From: Dryobates pubescens
Lineage: Eukaryota; Chordata; Aves; Piciformes; Picidae
DNA: 64,000 nucleotides
Assembly: GCF_014839835.1 (NCBI RefSeq)
Contig: NC_071615.1
Span: forward strand, 18,981,001-19,045,000
Reading direction: 5' to 3'
Of this stretch, positions 12,481 to 25,200 are shown in pieces (position 1 is the first letter of the stretch; each line of letters begins with the position of its first letter). The position numbers and the translations under genes were made by a program. The notes beneath the pieces are model-generated. The model searched no databases. It was not told the DNA's origin and worked only from the letters and a program-made list of their open reading frames with translations.

Positions 12481-12864
12481 CAAGCACCACCCCCCACATG
12501 GCACTCGAGACATGGCCTGTGGGGGGAGGACACAGGAGATGGCAGTGAGGGTGTGCCGTGGGGACATGTGTGGGGGTCAGGATGAATCTAGCGTGGCAGG
12601 AGCGAGGGCGAGATGCTGACAGACAAGAGGTGTTTGTGTTAGCCCTGGAAAGAAGGATCTGCAGAGCTGGCCTGCCAGTGGCTGAAGGAGGGAGCCTTGG
12701 GAAGATAAGAAGGTCCTGTTTTGGCTAAAAGTCCTGAGCTAACCCACACAGCTGCAGAAGAGGCTTTGAAAGCTGTGGTGCCTGAGCAAAGGCCTTTGCA
12801 GTGGTAATGTTCAAGCTGACATGAATGTGCTCCTCAGCTCCCCACTCAAATCATGCTGGGTGTC

Positions 12865-12920
12865 ACCTACAGGGCAGGGAGAGCCAGGGAGAGCCAGGGA
12901 CAGCCAGGGAGAGCCAGGGT
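12865..12920. repeat. Short 10-bp tandem repeat
   Basis: Four to five units of GAGCCAGGGA, one changed to CAGCCAGGGA. Confidence 0.85.
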
Positions 12921-13009
12921 TAGGGCATAACAAGCAAGGAGAGGAACATCTCTGTGCGAGAGGGACAGGCTGTGGATGTAGCAGAGAGCAGGGTGGTCGA
13001 TGGGCTTCC

Positions 13010-13855
13010 TCCTCTTCCTCCAGCCAAGCCAGAGACTCCAGGCTGCAGAGCTGGGCACAAGCCAACCTCATGAGGTTCAGCAAGACCAAGGGCAGGGTCC
13101 TGCAGCTGGGTGGAGGCAATCCCAGGCACAAATCCAGGCTGGGCAGGGACTGGCTGGAAAGCAGCCCTGAGGAGAGAGCCTTGGGGGTGCTGGGGGAGGA
13201 GAAGCTCAGCAGGAGCTCTCAGTGTGCACTTGCAGCCCAGAGAGCCAAGCAGAGCCTGGGCTGCAGCAGGAGAAGTGTGGCCAGCAGGGCCAGGGAGGGG
13301 ATTCTCCCCCTCTGCTCAGCTCTGGTGAGACCCCACCTGGAGCACTGCCTCCAGTTCTGGAGCCCCTAGGACAAGAGGGATCTGGAGGGGCTGGAAGGTG
13401 TCCAGAGCAGGGCCAGGAGGAGGAGCAGAGGGCTGGAGCTGCTCTGCTGTGAGGACAGACTGAAGGAGTTGGGGCTGTTCAGTCTGGAGAAGAGAAGGCT
13501 CCCAGGAGACCTCATTGTGGCCTTCCAGGATCTGAAGGGGGCTCCAAGCAGGCTGGGGAGGGACTGCTCAGGATCTCAGGGAGTGATAGGACTAGGGGGA
13601 ATGGAATGAAGCTGGAGGTGGGGAGATTGAGGCTGGAGGTGAGGAGGAAGTTCTTCCCCATGAGAGTGGTGAAGCCCTGGAATGGGTTGTCCAGGGAGGT
13701 GGTTGGGGCCCTGTCCCTGGAGGTGTTTAAGCCCAGGCTGGATGAGGCTCTGGCCAGGCTGATCTAGTGTGGGGTGTCCCTGCCCATGGCAGGGGGGTTG
13801 GAACTAGATGATCCTTGGGGTCCCTTCCAACCCTGACTGATGCTGTGATACCAAG
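13010..13855 (+). mobile_element. CR1 3' fragment
   Basis: Degraded ORF2 C-terminus (ARASLMRFSKTKGRVLQLG-like) and full 3' UTR ending GGGGTCCCTTCCAACCCTGA. Copies of the same terminus type occur at 30.5, 36.6, 47.95 and 48.7 kb. Confidence 0.9.
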
Positions 13856-14059
13856 ACTTGTGCATTCCATTCACAGCTGATCTCCTGCTGCACTTTTATG
13901 CCCTGTCAGTGTCACTGCAAAGATTGGCATCCACCACTGTGTGGGATCTTACCCAGGATTTGTTCACTTCAGCTCAGTGCCTTCATCCCCAGCAGTCCTC
14001 TCTCTGTTCCAGCCACTGCTTTAATAACTAAAACTCACTAATTATTTTAACTTGCTGAA

Positions 14060-14325
14060 CCTGTGTCAGTGCCAGGCCTGGACCAGTCCCAAGCATGGGG
14101 CTTCTACCACCTTCTACGGGCAACCTGCTCCAGCGTTCAATCATCCTCCCTGTATAAAAAGGTCTTCTTGAAACCAGTCTTAACCTCCCTCTTTTGGTTT
14201 AAACTTCTTGCCCCATGACCCCTCTCACAACAGGCTCTGCTAAAAAATCTGCTCCCATGTTTTTATAGGCTCACTTTAAGTACTGAAAGGCCACAATGAG
14301 GTCTCCCCAGAGCCTTCTGTGCTCC
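14060..14325 (-). mobile_element. Old CR1 fragment of a diverged subfamily
   Basis: GGTCTTCTTGAAACCAGTCT, then TAACCTCCCTCTTTTGG, corresponds to the CR1 region just before the terminus. Its divergence from the other copies suggests greater age. Confidence 0.65.
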
Positions 14326-14664
14326 GAGTTTGTGGAACTGATGTTGAATCTGTTGAATCAGATTTCTGCAGGGAAGGTGGGATGGGACCCTGAGCAACTG
14401 CATCCACTTAAAAATGCCTCTGCTGACTGCAGGGGGCTTGAAATAGGCCTTTATAGCTCCCTCTCAACCCAAAGCACTCCACAGTTCCCACTGGGGCTCT
14501 GGAAGAGGCAAAAGCTCATTGTGTCAAACAGTTCCAGCAAGAGTCCTGGGGCTCTGAGACAGGAAGACATCAGGATCCTACCAGGAACACGACAGAGTGG
14601 CACCCTGGGCATGGCATGTGGGAGAAAGGACACACCATGGAGGGTGTGGCACCAGGGACATGGC

Positions 14665-14740
14665 ACACAGAATGGTTTGGCTTTGGAGGGACCTTAAAGA
14701 TTGGCTAGTTCCAATCTCCCTGCCACAGCACAGGAGACAG
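14665..14740 (-). mobile_element. CR1 3'-end scrap joined to a minisatellite
   Basis: CACAGAATGGTTTGGCTTTG, then GAGGGACCTTAAAGATTGG, is the classic reversed CR1 terminus. Minisatellite-like monomers flank it on both sides. Confidence 0.8.
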
Positions 14741-14759
14741 AGGACATGGAACATAGGAT

Positions 14760-15495
14760 GTGCCGTGGGGGATGTGGCACCAGGGAGGCAGCATGGGGGA
14801 GAAGGGGACACGGAATGGGGATGTGGCACCAGGAAGGCAGCATGGGGGAGAGGGGACACACCACAGGGATGTGGCACCAGGAAGGCAGCATGGGGGAGAG
14901 GGGACACAGAATGGGGATGTGGCACCAGGGAGGCAGCATGGGGGAGAGGGGACACAGAATGGGGATGTGGCACCAGGAAGGCAGCATGGGGGAGAGGGGA
15001 CACAGAATGGGGATGTGGCACCAGGAAGGCAGCATGGGGGAGAGGGGACACACCACAGGGATGTGGCACCAGGAAGGCAGCATGGGGGAGAGGGGACACA
15101 CCACAGGGATGTGGCACCAGGAAGGCAGCATGGGGGAGAAGGGGACACAGAACGGGGATGTGGCACCAGGGATGCAGCATGGGGGGAGAGGGGACACAGA
15201 GCAGGGATGTGGCACCAGGGAGGCAGCATGGGGGAGAGGGGACACACCACAGGGATGTGGCACCAGGGAGGCAGCATGGGGAAGAGGGGACACAGAATGG
15301 GGATGTGGCACCAGGGAGGCAGCATGGGGGAGAAGGGGACACAGAGCAGGGATGTGGCACCAGGGATGCAGCATGGGGGGAGAGGGGACACAGAACGGGG
15401 ATGTGGCACCAGGGAGGCAGCATGGGGGAGAGGGGACACACCACAGGGATGTGGCACCAGGGAGGCAGCATGGGGGAGAAGGGGACACAGAACGG
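14760..15495. repeat. 48-bp minisatellite, about 15 units
   Basis: GATGTGGCACCAGG recurs at 14771, 14820, 14868 and 14916 and on to about 15460, with a period of 48 (49 where one G is gained). A unit is that core plus GCAGCATGGGGGAGAG and a short variable part that reads ACAGAATGGG or ACCACAGGG. Because 48 divides by three, several frames stay open on both strands and give false long ORFs. It ends about 450 bp before the ATP6V0C CLEAR box. Confidence 0.96.
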
Positions 15496-15499
15496 AGGC

Positions 15500-16273
15500 C
15501 GTGCCAAGGGAAGACGGCACACGGCAGAGGCTAACGCAGAGGACACGGAACGGAGCCCGGTCCGGCACCGGCGCCCACCAGCCCGGGGAGGACCCGCGGC
15601 CGCGCGGGCGGAGCCTCCACATGGCCCCGCCCCTTATGCTAATGAGCGCTGAATCACGCTCTGCGGGCCGCAGCCCCCGGCCGGGCTCAACTACCCGGGC
15701 GCAGGGGAGAGGGAGGACGAGCAGAGGGGCTCGGAAACGGCCGGGCTCTGGTCGGCCAAGTGCCCCGTTCACCGCACGGGGTGCGGCGAGAGCAGTGAGC
15801 TCCGCCCGTTCCCGGCGGCCAGACCCTCCGCAGGAGCGGGGAATGGGTGCGAGAGGCCGGTACGGCGCGAGGGAGCCCCCCGGGCTCGTGCGCGTGGCGG
15901 CGGTGGAGGGCGGGGCGAGCGGGCGAGGGCGGTGGGCGCCGGTCACGTGACGGGCGAGCCGCCGCCATTTTGTCCTGCGGAGGCAGTACTTAGGGCGTAG
16001 CGCCCGCGCCGCCGCGCACTCCTGCCGGGACGGAGCTCCGCGCCGCAGCCTGCCCTCCCTCCCTCTCCCGCCCGTGCCCGGCCCCCTCCCTTGTGCACCT
16101 CTCAGCCGGCCTCCGCCCCGTCTCCCTCCCTCTTTCCCTTCTCGCCTCCGCCATTTTGTGGCCGAGGGCTGCCTGCGGAGAACCGGCGCCGCGGCGGAGC
16201 CTCCCACCTCCCCCTTCGCCCTCCTGCGCTCCCGCTCCCAGCGGCGCCCAGCCCCGGCCCGGCCCGCGCAGCC
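15500..16273 (+). promoter_or_regulatory. ATP6V0C: CpG-island promoter and 5' UTR of ATP6V0C
   Basis: This stretch is very GC- and CpG-rich, and the island continues to about 16.9 kb inside intron 1. It contains the palindrome GTCACGTGAC at 15942-15951, which is the consensus CLEAR box bound by TFEB/TFE3/MITF. Two GCCATTTTG sites, at about 15961-15972 and 16148-16158, resemble YY1 sites often found near housekeeping start sites. No TATA box is seen in the usual position. The start of transcription is not visible directly; the region just after the CLEAR box and first YY1-like site (about 15.96-16.0 kb) is a plausible inference. Confidence 0.8.
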
Positions 16274-19200
16274 ATGTCGTCCAGCGGTAGCCCCGAGTAC
16301 GCCTCCTTCTTCGCCGTGATGGGTGCCTCGGCTGCCATGGTCTTCAGCGGTGAGCACCCGTCCGGGCTCCCGGGGGGGATGGCGGGCGCTGGGGCTGCCG
16401 AGGCTGGGGGGGGGGATGGTGGGGGGCGGCACTGTCTGCCTCGCCGCCGTAGCGGGGGGGGGTGTCGCTCCGTTACCGGTGCTTTGCCCCGGCCAGACGG
16501 GATCCGCGGGGCTGGGGCTGCTGCCCGGCTGGACAGGTCTTGGCCTGGCCGCGGGGGCGGAGGCAGCCCCGGGGATGGACGTCCACCTCCCCCTCCCCCC
16601 ACCCCGGTTCCATCCGGGCTACCGGGGCGCGGCGGAGGGGGTCTGCGCGGGTGACGTCATCGCAGAGCGTGCCGCCGCCGGCGGAGCCCCCGCTGCCACG
16701 TGACTGCGGCGGCGCTGCCGCCCGGACCGGCCCTGCGGGGGGGGGGGGGGTGGCGCGCCCGCCGGGACGGGGCCTCACCGGCCGGCACCCGGCTGCGACC
16801 CTGGGGGCCTCCCCGGGGCGCCGGCCGTGCCGATGGGGCGCCGGCCGGGGGGCGCCCGCGGCGGGCGGCGCTGCTCTGGCGCTCCGGGGCCGGGCGGAGC
16901 ACTCCTGCGAGTGGGCCAGGGCTGCGCTTTGAACCGCTCCTCGGTGCGGGACCGACCTCTGAACGGCGTTGGAACCTGAAATGCATTTCAGGAGTGGCTC
17001 AGCGTTAAAGAGCTCGGTGACACTGAAAGGAGCTGCTGGGGCCTGCCCTTCCCCTCCGGGTGGGAGCTGCAGGAGGCCCTGAGGAAGGGGAAGCTCTGCT
17101 CTTGTGACCATCCCTCTGCTCCCCAGGGGCTCGGTGCCGACAAACCGGGTCTCTGCCGCACCCCTCGCCCTGCTGAGGCTCCCAAACGCTGGTTTGGTAG
17201 AAGGAGCATCCTCTGCTCCTGGGATGCTTTGCCTCTCCTGGAGCGTGAGCAAACCTGCAGGAGGTAACTGCAGCTCCTGCCTGAGCCCTGGCTGCCAGCT
17301 GCAGCCCTGCTGTTGGCTCTCAGGTGTAATGTGGAGAAGGCTTCAGCTGTCTTTTCCCAGATGCAGTTGCTGGGAGCACCCAGGAGTCAGCCTGGCTTTC
17401 CCTTAGGGAGGCTTGCCCAGTGCCCCTGAGTGTCCTCACTGCTCTGCCCCTGGCAGCCGAGGAGGGGAAGCTCTCCAGCAGTGAGCTGCCAGGAGCTCCA
17501 GTGACAAGTAGCAGTTGATGTGCTTGGATTCTCGTTCTGTTACAGCAGGCTGGGAGCTGGGAGAGGAGGCCAGGTGTGTGGGAGCTGCTCTCAATTAGTG
17601 TGGCAGATTAAGCTGTGGAAATAGCCAGGTGGACAGTGGATTAAAAGGAGTCCTGGAGAGGAGGCTGTCTGGCACCGGTGTTGGCACCACTGGCTGGCTT
17701 CAGGCCTTTGAGCTCTGCAGAAGTCAGTCTGGCCTGGCTGTGTGCATTTGTACCCAGCTGGGCTGTGCTGGGGGGGCCCTGCCACCTCGGGTCAAGCCTT
17801 GTGCTGGGACTCCACAGGTGGGGGCTGGGGTGAGTGTGGCTGCAGTGCCTTGAGCCAGGCACTGGGGACCTCGTGGCTAGTGAAGGCAGTGGAGGAGCAG
17901 CCAAAGACCTGATGGCTTGTTGGAAAGGAGACTTCTGTCCAGCTCTGGGCCCCTCAGGGTAGGAAAGAGGTTGAGCTGCTGGAAGGTGTCCAGAGAAGGG
18001 CAACAAAGCTGGGGAGGGGTCTGGAGCACAGCCCTGGGAGGAGAGGCTGAGGGAGCTGGGGTTGCTTAGCCTGCAGAAGAGGAGGCTCAGGGGAGACCTT
18101 CTTGCTCTCTGCAACTCCCTGCAGGGAGGTTGGAGCCGGCTGGGGGTTGGGCTCTGCTCCCAGACAGCCAGCAGCAGAACAAGAGGACACAGTCTCAAGC
18201 TGTGCCAGGGGAGGTTCAGGCTGGAGGGGAGGAGAAAGTTCTTCCCAGCAAGAGAGATTGGCCCTGGGGATGTGCTGCCCAGGGAGGTGGTGGAGTCCCC
18301 ATCCCTGGAGGGGTTTAGGAAGAGCCTGGCTGAGGCCCTTGGTGCCATGGTTGAGTTGCTCAGATGGTGCTGGGGGAGAGGTTGGACTTGGTGATACCCT
18401 TAGTTGCAGGAGGGAATACCACAAGGAACAGGACAGCAGCCATAATCAACAAGTGGCTTAGAGGCTGGTGCAGACAAAAGAATTTTGGGTTTTTTGATCT
18501 TGGTAAAATTTCTACTGCACCAGGCCACCTGGCAACAGATGGAGTACATCTGTCCCAAAGAAGGGGAAAGGTCACAGTATATGAGAATGGCCTGTCCCCC
18601 AAAGGTAAAAAGATTCTGGGGAGGGAACTGGCAGCTCTCATCGACAGGGCTTTAAACTAGTTTCGAAGGGGGGAGGGGCTGAAACTAGTCCCCTCAGGCA
18701 AGAGTCTGGGGGCAGTAAGCTAGGGTCAGAGGCCAAACCAGCAGCCCAGCTGAGGTGCATGTACACTAATGCACGAAGCATGGGAAACAAACAAGAGGAG
18801 CTGGAAGCCTTGCTGCAGCAGGAAAGTTATGACGTAGTTGCCATCACGGAGACGTGGTGGGATAGCTCACATGACTGGAGTGCTGCAATTGATGGCTACA
18901 GGCTTTTCAGGAGAGATAGACAAGGAAGAAGGGGTGGAGGGGTGGCCATGTACATCAGGGAGGCACTAGATGCCATTGAGCTAGAGATTAGGGACAATCA
19001 GGTTGAATGCTTGTGGGCAAGAATTAGAGGGAAGACCGGTAGGGCAGACATCCTGGTTGGAGTCTGTTATAGACCACCCAACCAGGAGGATGATGTCGAT
19101 GAAGCATTCTATAGACAGCTTAAGGCTGTCTCAAGATCTCCTGACCTTGTCCTTATGGGCGACTTCAACCTGCCTGACATCTGCTGGGATCTCAACACAG

Positions 19201-22200
19201 CAGAGAGGAGGCAGTCTAGGAGGTTCTTAGACTGCATGGAGGACAGCTTCTTATCCCAGGTGCTGCGTGAGCCTACCAGGGGCAAGGCTTTGCTTGACCT
19301 CCTCTTCACCAACAGGGAAGGGCTGGTGGGTGATGTGGTGGTCGGAGGCTGTTTAGGGGCCAGTGACCATGAAATAATAGAATTTTCGGTATTTGGTCAA
19401 ACTAAGAGGGGCAGCAAGAAGACCTCCACTCTGGACTTCCGGAGGGCGGACTTCAGGTTGCTCAAGGAAATAATTCAGAGGGTTCCTTGGGAGAAAGCCC
19501 TTAAAAATAAAGGGGTCCAGGAGGGCTGGACCTGCTTCAAGAAAGAGCTGATGAAGGCTCAGGAGCAGGCTGTGCCAATGTGCCGGAAGAGGAGCCGCCG
19601 GGGCAGACGGCCAGCCTGGCTGTGTAATGAACTTTTAATTGAACTAAGGGAAAAAAAGAGGGTGTATCATCTTTGGAAGAAAGGTGAGGCAACCCATGGA
19701 ATGTTTAAAGAGGTTGCTAGGGCATGTAGGAGGAAAATTAGGGAGGCAAAAGCATATTTGGAACTTAAACTGGCCTCTGATGTGAAGGACAACAAAAAGT
19801 CCTTCTATAAATATATTAATAGCAAGAGGAAGGGCAGGGACAACCTCCACTCCTTGGTTGACATGGAAGGAAATGTTGTAACACAGGATGAGGAAAAGGC
19901 AGAGGTACTTAACACCTTCTTTACCTCAGTTTTTACTACCTGGAAAGAACGTCTACCAGACAGCTGGCCTGCAGAGCTGGCAGAGGGAGCCAGGGAGCTG
20001 CATGGTTTCCCTGTGTTCCATGAGCAAGTGATAGGAGCTCTCCTCAGCAGCTTGGACCCCCACAAGTCCATGGGACCAGATGGGATCCATCCTAGGGTGC
20101 TGAGAGAGCTGGCAGATGAGCTGGCCAAACCACTCTCCATCATTTTTCATCAGTCCTGGCTCACTGGAGAGATCCCAGCTGACTGGAAGCTGGCCAACGT
20201 GGTACCCATCCACAAGAAGGGCCGGTTGGATGAGCCAGGGAATTACAGGCCTGTCAGCCTGACCTCAGTGCCAGGAAAGATTATGGAGCAGGTCATCCTG
20301 AGTGCAATCACACAACACTTAGAGGATGGCCAAGGGATCAGGCCCAGCCAGCATGGGTTTAGGAAGGGCAGGTCCTGCCTGACCAACCTGATCTCCTTCT
20401 ATGATCAGGTGACCCGCCTGGTGGATGTGGGGAGGCCTGTGGATGTAGTCTACCTGGACCTCAGCAAGGCCTTTGACACCGTTCCCCATAGCAAGCTCCT
20501 GGCCAAGCTGTCAGCCCATGGCTTGGATGGGACCACACTGCGATGGGTTAGGAACTGGCTGGAGGGCCGAGCCCAGAGAGTGGTAGTGAATGGTGCCACA
20601 TCCAGCTGGCAGCCAGTCACCAGTGGTGTGCCCCAGGGATCAGTGCTGGGCCCCATGCTCTTTAACATCTTTATTGATGATCTGGACGAGGGCATCGAGT
20701 CCATCATCAGTAAATTTGCTGACGACACCAAGCTGGGCGCAGGAGTTGATCTGCTGGAGGGTAGAGAGGCTCTGCAGAGGGACCTCGACAGGCTGGGCAG
20801 TTGGGCAGAGTCCAACGGCATGAGATTTAACACATCCAAGTGCCGGGTTCTGCACATTGGCCACAGCAACCCCATGCAGAGCTACAGGCTGGGGTCAGAG
20901 TGGCTGGAGAGCAGTCAGGCTGAGAGGGACCTGGGGGTGCTGGTCGATGGTAGACTGAACATGAGCCTGCAGTGTGCCCAGGCAGCTAAGAGGGCCAATG
21001 GCATCCTGGCCTGCATCAGGAACAGTGTGGCCAGCAGGAGCAGGGAGGTCATTCTGCCCCTGTACACTGCACTGGTTAGGCCGCACCTCGAGTACTGTGT
21101 CCAGTTCTGGGCCCCTCAGTTTAGGAAGGATGTTGACTTGCTGGAACGAGTCCAGAGAAGAGCAACAAAGTTGGTGAGGGGTTTGGAACATAAGCCCTAC
21201 GAGGAGAGGCTGAGGGAGCTGGGGTTGCTTAGCCTGGAGAAGAGGAGACTCAGGGGTGACCTTATTACTCTCTACAACTACCTGAAGGGAGGTTGTAGAC
21301 AGACAGATGTTGGTCTCTTCTCCCAGGCAAGCAGTACCAGAACAAGAGGACACAGTCTCAGGCTGCGCCAGGGGAGGTTCAGGCTGGATGTTAGAAAAAA
21401 GTTCTATACAGAAAGAGTGATTGCACATTGGAATGGGCTGCCTGGGGAGGTGGTGGAGTCGCCATCACTGGAGGTTTTTAGGAGAAGACTTGACAGGGTG
21501 CTTGGTGCTGTGGGTTAGTTGCTTGGGCGGTGTTGGATTGGTGATGGGTTGGACGCGATGATCTTGAAGGTCTCTTCCAACCTGGTTTATTCTATGTATT
21601 CTATGTATTCTATGTATCTCCAAGGTCATTTTCAACCTGGTTAATTCTATTTTAAGAGCCAGCAGACCTTTTGTGCAGGAGCAGGGATTAAGCTCCTAAC
21701 CACTGAGCTGCCTTCCTGAGTCCCTGGCTGCCTCTTGTAAAGCAGAGCTTGAGAGCAAAAGAGGAGCTGTGTGAGCTGGCCTCGGTGGAGGCAGAGCTGA
21801 GTCAGCATCTCAGCCACAGCTCCAGGTGTTGCTGGGCAGGGCTGAGCTGGAAGTGCTTCCTGGAAGCTGTGGGCTTGCCAGCATGGTGCAAGCTGAAGGG
21901 CTGAGGGAGTCCCCCGGGGGGGTTTGGTAGCTGCCCTGTGGCTGCCGCAGGCCGGTGCGGGGGCAGCTGACAGCCAGCAGCTCTGAGCCTTGGGGCTGCT
22001 CCCTTGCTGGGGTCTGGGTGCATCTGATGGGGCCAGTCAGTGCAGCAGCAGGTTGCAGATTCCCATCAGCTGGTGGAGGTTCTCTTGGGTGTGAACATCA
22101 CTGAAGTGCTTTAAGCAAAGACAGCAGCTGGAGGCTGAGAGGCTGTGTGGCAGAGGTCAGTGCAGGGTGGCTGGAGCTTGCAGTGTCACAGCTGGGACAT

Positions 22201-25200
22201 GGCCTGGTGGGAGCTGCACACCAGCTCTTAAAGCCCCCCTGGCTTGGGAGCCAAGCCTGCCCAGACAGGCAGTGTCTGGGGGCCTCAGGAGGGTGCTGGG
22301 CTGCTGCTCACTGCACTCACCAGCTCTGACTAAGGCTGGAGCTAAGGATCAGAGTCCTGTGGAGCTTGCCATTCTGAGGCCTGTTTCTAGTAAACACCTC
22401 CAGGTTTGACACTGCCCTGCCTAGTTTGGTGTGGAAACAAGAGGCTTCATGCAGTGCTGTTTGGGGTTTGAACATTAACTGCTGGTGGCAAGGAGATAGC
22501 AGAGCTGGTTCTGGTCAGTTGCTGCTGAGGGCAGCTGGAAATGCTGAAGCAGGCTGCAGTGACCTTGGCTGTCTTGGAGCCTGCTGCATTTGTTTGCTGA
22601 TTGCAACTTGCTCTGGTGGCTAAAGCTCCTTTAGCTCTGGCTCACTGTCAGGTGGTGTTGAGTGAGCAGATGCTGGTGGCTTTTCCATGCCAAAATGGGA
22701 AGCATGGGTGAGGCTGCCTGATAACTCTGCCTGCTGGGGCTCCCTGCTCAGAAGGCTTGGGGTGTCCCATGCTGCCCCCCAGGACGTGGTGAGAGCTCTC
22801 ACTTGGCTCTGCACTCAGGTGGGCTTTCAGTGCCTTTGGTGCTGCCTCACCAGGCAGCACCTGGAGCCCTGCTGCTGAAGAGAAGGCTTAGCAGCAGGTT
22901 GGGGTTGGTCCTGTGTCTCCTGGGGAGCTCCTCCTGGGCTCCTGGGGAGCTGCTGGGGACCTCCCTGGTGAAGTGGTGGCTGGCTCCTGATGCAGCTGGC
23001 ACTGCTGCACTGCCTGATTCCAGGAGGCTGCCTGGCTCTAAACAACTTGCAGCCTTGGAGGCACATCACACCTGTGCCTCCTAAAAATACCATCTCTTGA
23101 GGGGTGGGAGCAGCAGGCCTCATCCTGAGAGCTTGCAGACTCCTTAGCTGTAGCTGGCACTAGAAATGGGAAGGCAGAGCAGGAGCAGCTGAAGGCAATC
23201 ACTAAAGACTCTTCCAAAGGCTGGGAGTATGGGCAGGAAAACTCCTGGGTCAGAGCTCTGGGCTGCCAGGCTGCCTGCAGGGGAGGCCAGCTCAAGCACT
23301 GCTGCTCAGCAGCTGGTGATGGGTGCCCTTGGAGGGCTGGGTGCCCTGACCCAGCTGGCAGCATCCCTGCAGCTCAGTTCCAGTCAGGGAAGCCATCTCC
23401 CCAAGGGCATCCTTTCCACTGAAGGCCAGCCTTGGGGTCATCTGCAGACCAGCTCAAGATCCCCACTGGCTCCACAAAGCTGGGCTCCAGCAGACCTGCT
23501 GCTGCTTGAGCAGTGGCTCCAGCTGTCCCTGAGAGGGGCACTCCTGCCTCACCCTGAACTTGCTCTGGACTGCAGAGGGTGCAGACCTTGCCCTCTGGAA
23601 GGCTCAGGGCAGCAGTGGAGATGAGTGAAGTGCTGAGGCAGCTGGCATTCAGCTTCCTTTCTTCCCCTTCCTAACCAAGCTGCTGTCCAGAGCCTGAGTG
23701 ACCTGAAGCAGTGGCTGCAGTGCCCTCCAGCCTGCTCAGGCTGTTGGGTGGTGCTTGGAGCAGTGCTTTCCCAGAAGGGTGCTCCCACCTGCTGCCTGTC
23801 TCACCAGAGTGAGCCATGGCTTGCTGAGCTTGCTGCCTTCAGACTGAGCCTGGCCCCAGGAGCAGCTGCTGGGTGCAGCCAGAGGACCTTGGCTTTCCCA
23901 GGGGGTCTGCTGGTGAGTGCTGCAAGCTGCCCTTCCATGCCATGGGCTGCTGCCAGCTGCTGTGCCATGCTGCTCCTGCCAGTCAGCACCTGGGCTGCAG
24001 TGGTCTGCCCAGCTCATCCTGAAGGTTCCTGGGGAGCCTGCCTCATGGTAAAGAGTAGATGACACTTGAGTGGGCTTTGGTGCTTACAGAGCCAGCCTGT
24101 GCTCTGGGCTGCTAGGTGTCAGCTTGGTCAGACTGCCTGGCTGTGCCATGGCACAGTCCAGAGCTGCAGCAGGGCCAGCTGGCTGTCCCTCTGCTCTGGA
24201 CTGCTGCTTGGGGAGCTGCCTGAGCCCTCCAGCAGCTGCCATAGGGGGTCCCCAGCCCTGGAGCTGTTCAGGGAACGTGGGCATGGCCCTGGGGGCCCTG
24301 GTGGTGTTGGGCTGATGGTTGGATCTGAGGCACTTGTGTGATGCTAAGCTTCCAACCCCCCTGAACGAGAGGAACTGGCCTGCTAGCCTGGCAGGGCTCG
24401 TTGGAAGTCCTGCCCCCAGCCTCCCCTAACATGAGGGGGGAAGAGAAGGCTTGCTGGCTGTCCCTGAGCTCTGAGGGCTGGCTCAGGTTGGTTTGGTGTG
24501 CTCAAGCCTACAGCTCCTGTAGGGCACCCTGCCCATCCCCCCTCCAGCTACCCCCTGGGCTCTGGCTGTAGCCAGTCCTGAGGCAGCCTGGGCAGCACTT
24601 GCATGGCCCCGGGGGGGGCTGCCCCTCTTCCCCTCGGAGGCAGCAGGGTGTTTCCAGGGCAGGCAGCAGGGATCCATTACAGTAACCTGAGGTGGAGCTT
24701 AGTGCTTGTGTTCACTCTGGTGCTGTGGAAGAGACTGCAGAGCAGCTGTGGGGAGAAGTCTGTGGCTGTGCCATGCCAGAGGCTTGGATGCTCTGAAGGG
24801 AGGGGATGTGCTTGAGCACTCTGGGAGCTCAGATGATGACCTCTCCACAGCTCTCCAGGCACTGGAGAGCAGCCTGCTCAAGGCTGGGCAGGCATGGGGG
24901 TGAGCTGAAGCCTGCCTTGCCTGCTGCAGAGGGCAGCCCCTCTGGGAGGCTCAGATGGCAGGGCTCATCCAGAGGGCTCTGGCAGGCTGAGATGGTGACC
25001 TAGGGTGGGAGGTGTGAGCTGGAGCAGTTCAGTTCCTGATGCTGAGAGACTCTGCCAGGCAGTGCTCTGCAAGTCCTTCACAGCCTGCAGACTGCTTCTC
25101 CAGGCCAGGGGAGGAGTGGCTTGAGAGCAGCTTGGCAGAGGGGGATGTGTGGGTCACCAGCTGGCTGGGGCAGCAGGCAGTGTGCTCAGGTGGCCAAGGG

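Noticed and set aside
1-15500. TBC1D24, the gene next to ATP6V0C in human
   Set aside because: No TLDc or TBC domain sequence is recognisable on either strand, so it must lie outside the window or elsewhere.
14578-16432. Long open frames on both strands (up to 575 codons)
   Set aside because: They run through the 48-bp minisatellite, whose length is a multiple of three, and on into a CpG island. No domain is seen.
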